A stretch of 7,713 nucleotides of DNA from Acidobacteriaceae bacterium (GTDB lineage Bacteria; Acidobacteriota; Terriglobia; Terriglobales; Acidobacteriaceae), in NCBI GenBank assembly GCA_003156235.1, contig PMGP01000018.1, positions 1-7,713 on the forward strand, in the 5' to 3' direction. The notes below the pieces were generated by a model. That model was not told the origin of the DNA, did no database searches, and was given only the letters and a program-made list of their open reading frames with translations. A program made the translations under genes and the position numbers. Numbering within the stretch: the stretch's first letter is position 1; each line of letters begins with the position of its first letter. Shown here in pieces: positions 5,441-7,713 of this stretch.

Positions 5441-5760
5441 TCTGTTTACTCTTCTACTCCGTCAACCACTCAAACGTCAACGGGTCCGCTGTGATCGTGT
5501 GCCGCAGCGCATGAAACCGCGTTACACTGGAGGGAAAATGAAACCTTTACCGGAGCTAATCTCGCGGGAGGATCGCCATGCGCGAGCCGGGAAATGACTG
5601 CGTGGGCTGACTTTCTTGACCAACTGAAATGCGTGAAGGTACTGCCGTTTCTTGGAACTGCGGCATAGTCATTCAGTCAACCCCTGTATGCGCCAGAGAA
5701 TCAGGCCATGCCTGCGATCCATTCTCAGACGGGGGCCAAGCCGTAATCCCACTCCGGGCA
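5441..5760. other. Intergenic stretch, promoter region and possible micro-ORFs
   Basis: No gene of normal size is supported here. The left edge holds the presumed promoter region of the minus-strand gene starting at 5440; the right edge is downstream of the AlpA-type gene. The middle carries two overlapping short plus-strand reading frames with ribosome binding sites, listed separately. I see no convincing intrinsic terminator after the AlpA-type gene. Confidence 0.4.
5538..5668 (+). CDS. Possible overlapping micro-ORFs (19 and 24 residues)
   Basis: A 19-residue frame (MKPLPELISREDRHARAGK, ATG at 5538, GGAGGG three bases upstream) ends in a TGA (5595-5597) that overlaps the ATG (5594-5596) of a second frame, MTAWADFLDQLKCVKVLPFL..., ending at TAG 5666-5668. 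An ATGA overlap is a classic translational-coupling arrangement. Another GGGAGGA-led ATG at 5579 opens a 10-codon frame. These could be a leader-peptide array, the broken halves of one small gene separated by a frameshift, or chance. No relative is recognised. Confidence 0.2.
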
Positions 5761-5991
5761 TCATCTTGACGACAACGGACTCACAACCGTGCGTTGCCCT
5801 CTGATTTCCCTGCTGATCTCAATCTGGCGGGCAATCCATTCCTCAACCTCTGTTTCTATCCAGCCAACAGCCCTGGCCCCCAGCGACACTGGCCTTGGGA
5901 ACCTTCCTTCGTTGACGCGCAGATAGACAGTGCTGCGTGATAGGCCAGTGCGATCCAATACGACTGGCAGTCTCAGAATCTTTCTCGGCAT
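5761..5991 (-). CDS. alpA: AlpA-family regulatory protein
   Basis: A 76-residue protein with the complete AlpA/MerR-like winged HTH: ILRLPVVLDRTGLSRSTVYL (first helices), RVNEGRFPRPVSLGARAVGW (turn and wing), IETEVEEWIARQIEISREIR (C-terminal helix). The (F)PRPVxLGxRAVGW and E(V/I)EEWI signatures are diagnostic. Such proteins regulate integrase or excision genes in prophages and integrative elements. GAGG seven bases upstream of ATG 5991 supports the start. The stop codon of an upstream decayed reading frame is only four bases before the ATG, so this was the last gene of a minus-strand operon. The C-terminal RGQRTVVSPLSSR tail is probably disordered. The family name is secure; the particular target is not, and no integrase gene is in the window. 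Confidence 0.9.
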   Translation of the reverse strand: MPRKILRLPVVLDRTGLSRSTVYLRVNEGRFPRPVSLGARAVGWIETEVEEWIARQIEISREIRGQRTVVSPLSSR

Positions 5992-5995
5992 CCCA

Positions 5996-6336
5996 TTACC
6001 TCATTGGTAGAGTTGCATTTGAATTACGCGCGGATTTACCAAGCCCACGAAGCAAAGCGTCGTCGAATTTGTCTGCAAGCCAGCCGTAGCCAACTTCGCT
6101 TCCCTCGCGCTCGTTATCTGACTTTTCTCCCGAATGCCTTGCACGGTTATGTTGTTCTCGTCTGAAGCAACCTCAGTCCTATCCACCGAAAGACGTTGTG
6201 CAAGTCGTCACTCAGCGGGGGTATTGACGATATGTTGAACACAGTGTGAAGCCACCATTCGATTCTGTACGTCTCCCCTATGTTGCAAACTCCCAACGCC
6301 ACCTTTGCTGCCCATCACAAAAATCACTCGCGCCAT
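5996..6336 (-). pseudogene. Decayed ParA/MinD-like ATPase gene
   Basis: An ATG at 6336, with AAAGGG a few bases upstream and the previous frame's stop 13 bases before it, opens MARVIFVMGSKGGVG. That is a textbook N-terminal strand plus the deviant Walker A start (KGGVGK(T/S)) of ParA/MinD/CobQ-type ATPases. Directly after GGVG the sequence becomes S-L-Q-H, so the second P-loop lysine and the Thr are absent, and the frame stops at 6208. A different frame (6172-5996) encodes GYGWLADKFDDALLRGLGKS and ends four bases before the AlpA-type ATG; it looks like the original C-terminus. About 113 codons remain against the usual 200 or more, so an internal deletion plus frameshifts is likely. Intact relatives act in plasmid partition or conjugation operons. 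It is certainly not functional as an ATPase. Confidence 0.5.
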
Positions 6337-6349
6337 ACATCGCCCTTTC

Positions 6350-6725
6350 TTACAGCAGTACGTCCGGCTTCATTTGAGATTGTCCATGCCTTCCCTCAGC
6401 AGTTGACAACGACACCGATCTTCCCTTACAAGCCGCTCTTGATTTCGTTTTTTCTCTTGTTGGTGCCAGTTTTGTCTGGTAGGTTGAGAGCGCGTTGGTT
6501 GAGATTACGACACCCTTCTCTTCCGAAACACGCACCAGCACCTTCAGCGAGTAGCCGCTTTCCCTCAGCTTCTTCAGTTCTGGGTACACAGTTCGTACAG
6601 TCTCCTCCCATCATGAGCATTTCAGGTTGCGGGGGAGGTTCAGTCGCCTTTTGAGCCAGGTATGAGCGAAGCACTTCCACTTGTTCTGCGGTGAACATTT
6701 GCACTTTACGTCGCGCTCTTTCCAT
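6350..6725 (-). pseudogene. Frame-broken small DNA-binding (TraK-like) protein
   Basis: Two overlapping frames appear to be parts of one gene. The 5' part starts at ATG 6725 (GGGGA seven bases upstream): MERARRKVQMFTAEQVEVLR, SYLAQKATEPPPQPE. The 3' part, shifted by one base near 6600-6609, reads EETVRTVYPELKKLRESGYS, LKVLVRVSEEKGVVISTNAL, STYQTKLAP, then a Ser/Lys-rich tail to TAA at 6350. The YPELKKLRESGYSL ... VVISTNALSTY pattern resembles the small HTH segment of conjugation or mobilisation accessory proteins (RP4 TraK-like in arrangement); this is a resemblance, not a firm assignment. It lies directly upstream of the ParA-like remnant, as traK lies before the ParA-like traL. Alternatively the second part is translated separately from GTG 6589 using GGGAGGAG as ribosome binding site. 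Confidence 0.5.
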
Positions 6726-7079
6726 ACATTTTCCCCAACTCCGTCCTCATGAACGGCACACGTAGAGATTACCATAGAACATACCGTAGAAATGTAATAT
6801 ATTTGAAACGGAATGCTTCAGAGAGACGGCAAGATGGGCGCTGTGCGCACGAAACCCCTTCGTGGTTCCGCGCGCCCACCACCATTTCCCCAATCCGCCT
6901 TCGGCTACTCGGAGAAATGGTTGCGCATCTTGCTCAGGGCTGCGCCCCGAGACCCCATAGAAATGCTGAAGTCGCGCGCACATAAGCGGACTGACCTCGG
7001 CATATATATGCGAAGATGTTCGTTCAATAAGCGACTGGGTTCGTGAATGAGCGGCGGAGCTGTAGCACATCTAAGCGGC
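6726..7079. other. Upstream region of the minus-strand operon, no gene
   Basis: Long frames exist on both strands (minus 7070-6747, plus 6749-6985) but their translations are Cys/His/Trp-rich without recognisable motifs and have no ribosome binding sites. The region instead looks regulatory. It has an AT-rich segment near 6793-6810, three tandem 12-bp repeats at 6758-6793, a related unit at 6953-6964 and a GTGCGCAC palindrome near 6842-6849. It may hold the operon promoter or, if the operon is mobilisation-related, an origin-of-transfer remnant. Confidence 0.35.
6758..6793. repeat. Three tandem 12-bp repeats upstream of the operon
   Basis: ACACGTAGAGAT (6758-6769), TACCATAGAACA (6770-6781) and TACCGTAGAAAT (6782-6793) align without gaps and share the core C-R-TAGA at the same positions. 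A matching unit, CCCCATAGAAAT, lies at 6953-6964. On the minus strand the consensus is roughly ATTTCTAYGGTA. The array ends about 33 bases upstream of the operon's first start codon, a typical place for an iteron-like regulator binding site. Confidence 0.4.
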
Positions 7080-7375
7080 TTATGCTGCCTTCAGAACCTT
7101 CTGCTCATGCAAATCATGGGGCATCAACGCGCGGACGAACTCAGGCGTGAACTCAATGCGACTCTTGCCGTGATTCACGCAATACTCGGGATCGTAATCC
7201 GAGATAGAGACGGCTCCCAATGATCGCCAAACAGAGAGACTGCCGCAACAAGTCGATTCGTACAACCGCAAGGTGCTTCTTTGTAAAAAGGGAACGACTC
7301 CGTTCAGAGTCCCGACATAACTGCCCACGGACCTCGTCGTACTCGCGCAATACTTCTTTCCTTTATCGGGAGCAA
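7080..7375 (-). pseudogene. Decayed coding sequence of unknown function
   Basis: The last 45 or so codons (to TAA at 7080) look like real protein: SDYDPEYCVNHGKSRIEFTP followed by EFVRALMPHDLHEQKVLKAA. Upstream, the same frame turns Ser/Cys-rich and implausible, whereas a neighbouring frame (about 7358-7153) gives VLREYDEVRGQLCRDSERSR and later LAVVRIDLLRQSLCLAIIG. The simplest reading is one gene broken by at least one frameshift. The frame is open back to a GTG at 7490 without a ribosome binding site. I do not recognise the product. It lies on the same strand and upstream of the element-like operon, so it could be part of the same mobile backbone. Confidence 0.3.
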
Positions 7376-7490
7376 TATCGTTTCGCACTGTGACTGAAAA
7401 ACCTAACCGTGAGGCGGAGGGAGAAAAGAGGGCCGACAAGAGATTTTCGGCAGCCGTAACAGGCCACGGCAAGACGGGTATCAGGCCCAC

Positions 7491-7713
7491 CGCCCGTCAT
7501 GGCCTGCGGAGTAGGCGCAATCCGGCGACGCTACCGCCGATCTAAATCTGAGTACAACAGTTGTGCGATGATGAGGCCCTTTCCATGCTTGCGCCATGCC
7601 TGCGATGCTTTCATTGGAGCATCCGGGAAGGATCGACGAGCGCCACATGGCAACCAACAGCGGCCTTCTCATGTTCCACATGAGGAGCGCTACAGCGGCG
7701 GGCAGTGCCGGTC
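7491..7713. other. Window end with no supported gene
   Basis: A 27-codon minus frame from ATG 7614 (MKASQAWRKHGKGLIIAQLL...) to TAG at 7531 looks protein-like but is too short and lacks a ribosome binding site. A further open minus frame (7681-7481) is unconvincing. One ATGCTTGC octamer, the same as in the left-end cluster, is at 7585-7592. This is probably a continuation of the decayed coding sequence to the left. Confidence 0.25.

Noticed and set aside
6001..6186. Minus-strand frame of 61 codons directly before the AlpA-type gene
   Set aside because: Its GTG start has no RBS. The competing frame 6172-5996 is more protein-like and ends closer to the AlpA start, so at most the first part of this frame is a shifted piece of the same decayed gene.
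6280..6654. A 124-codon plus-strand frame with a hydrophobic stretch that resembles a membrane protein
   Set aside because: It is antisense to the better-supported ParA-like remnant and TraK-like gene, has no convincing RBS, and its hydrophobic run mirrors Lys/Asn-rich codons on the other strand.
1..7713. CRISPR array, toxin-antitoxin operon, restriction or other defence system
   Set aside because: No regularly spaced identical repeats of CRISPR size are present, and no nuclease, methylase, helicase, reverse transcriptase or toxin motifs are visible in any supported frame.

Overview
The window looks like an accessory region of a free-living bacterium, most likely an acidobacterium (Terriglobia-like). 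That placement is an inference. It rests on remembered protein styles: the kelch-type lipoprotein with recurring D-x-SGN-x-WLFGG blades, the two-transmembrane protein, and the small HTH protein ending in a 'STWDRF.. LEGKH' tail. No rRNA, tRNA or housekeeping gene is present to fix the taxonomy, and no CRISPR array or complete insertion sequence was found.

Layout. Bases 1-872 hold no gene I can support. They contain repeats of the octamer GCAAGCAT/ATGCTTGC and an AT-rich palindromic block. Two small minus-strand genes for HTH (XRE/Cro-type) DNA-binding proteins follow (1396 down to 873), with a hairpin just after the second. The divergent interval 1397-1466 carries a perfect 15-bp direct repeat flanking a hairpin, a good candidate operator. 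Next come three plus-strand cell-envelope genes: a 493-residue lipoprotein with six kelch blades (1467-2948), a 274-residue Sel1-repeat lipoprotein with a cysteine-containing C-terminal domain (3052-3876), and a 185-residue membrane protein with a hydrophobic segment at each end (3894-4451). The last two are closely spaced and look co-translated.

Downstream are small genes of unknown function: a 52-residue acidic helical protein (4639-4797, plus), a 79-residue coiled-coil-like protein (4975-4736, minus, overlapping the previous gene tail to tail), and a 94-residue protein (5440-5156, minus). Bases 5441-5760 hold only possible micro-ORFs.

The right part (5761-6725, minus strand) reads as a worn operon from an integrative or mobilisable element. 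In transcription order it has a frame-broken protein with a 'YPELKKLRESGYSL' helix-turn-helix-like segment, a decayed ParA/MinD-like ATPase that keeps its start and part of the P-loop (FVMGSKGGVG), and an apparently intact AlpA-type regulator. Three tandem 12-bp repeats lie just upstream of this operon. Bases 7080-7713 contain what looks like further decayed coding sequence with no recognisable product.

How the parts may work together (inference): the XRE proteins and the AlpA-type protein are the regulators, the AlpA/ParA-like/DNA-binding set is the remnant of a mobile-element backbone, and the kelch, Sel1 and membrane genes are envelope cargo. I see no complete defence, secretion or metabolic system. 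The most original material is the Sel1 lipoprotein plus membrane protein pair, the unannotated ParA-like remnant, and several repeat architectures in the intergenic regions.
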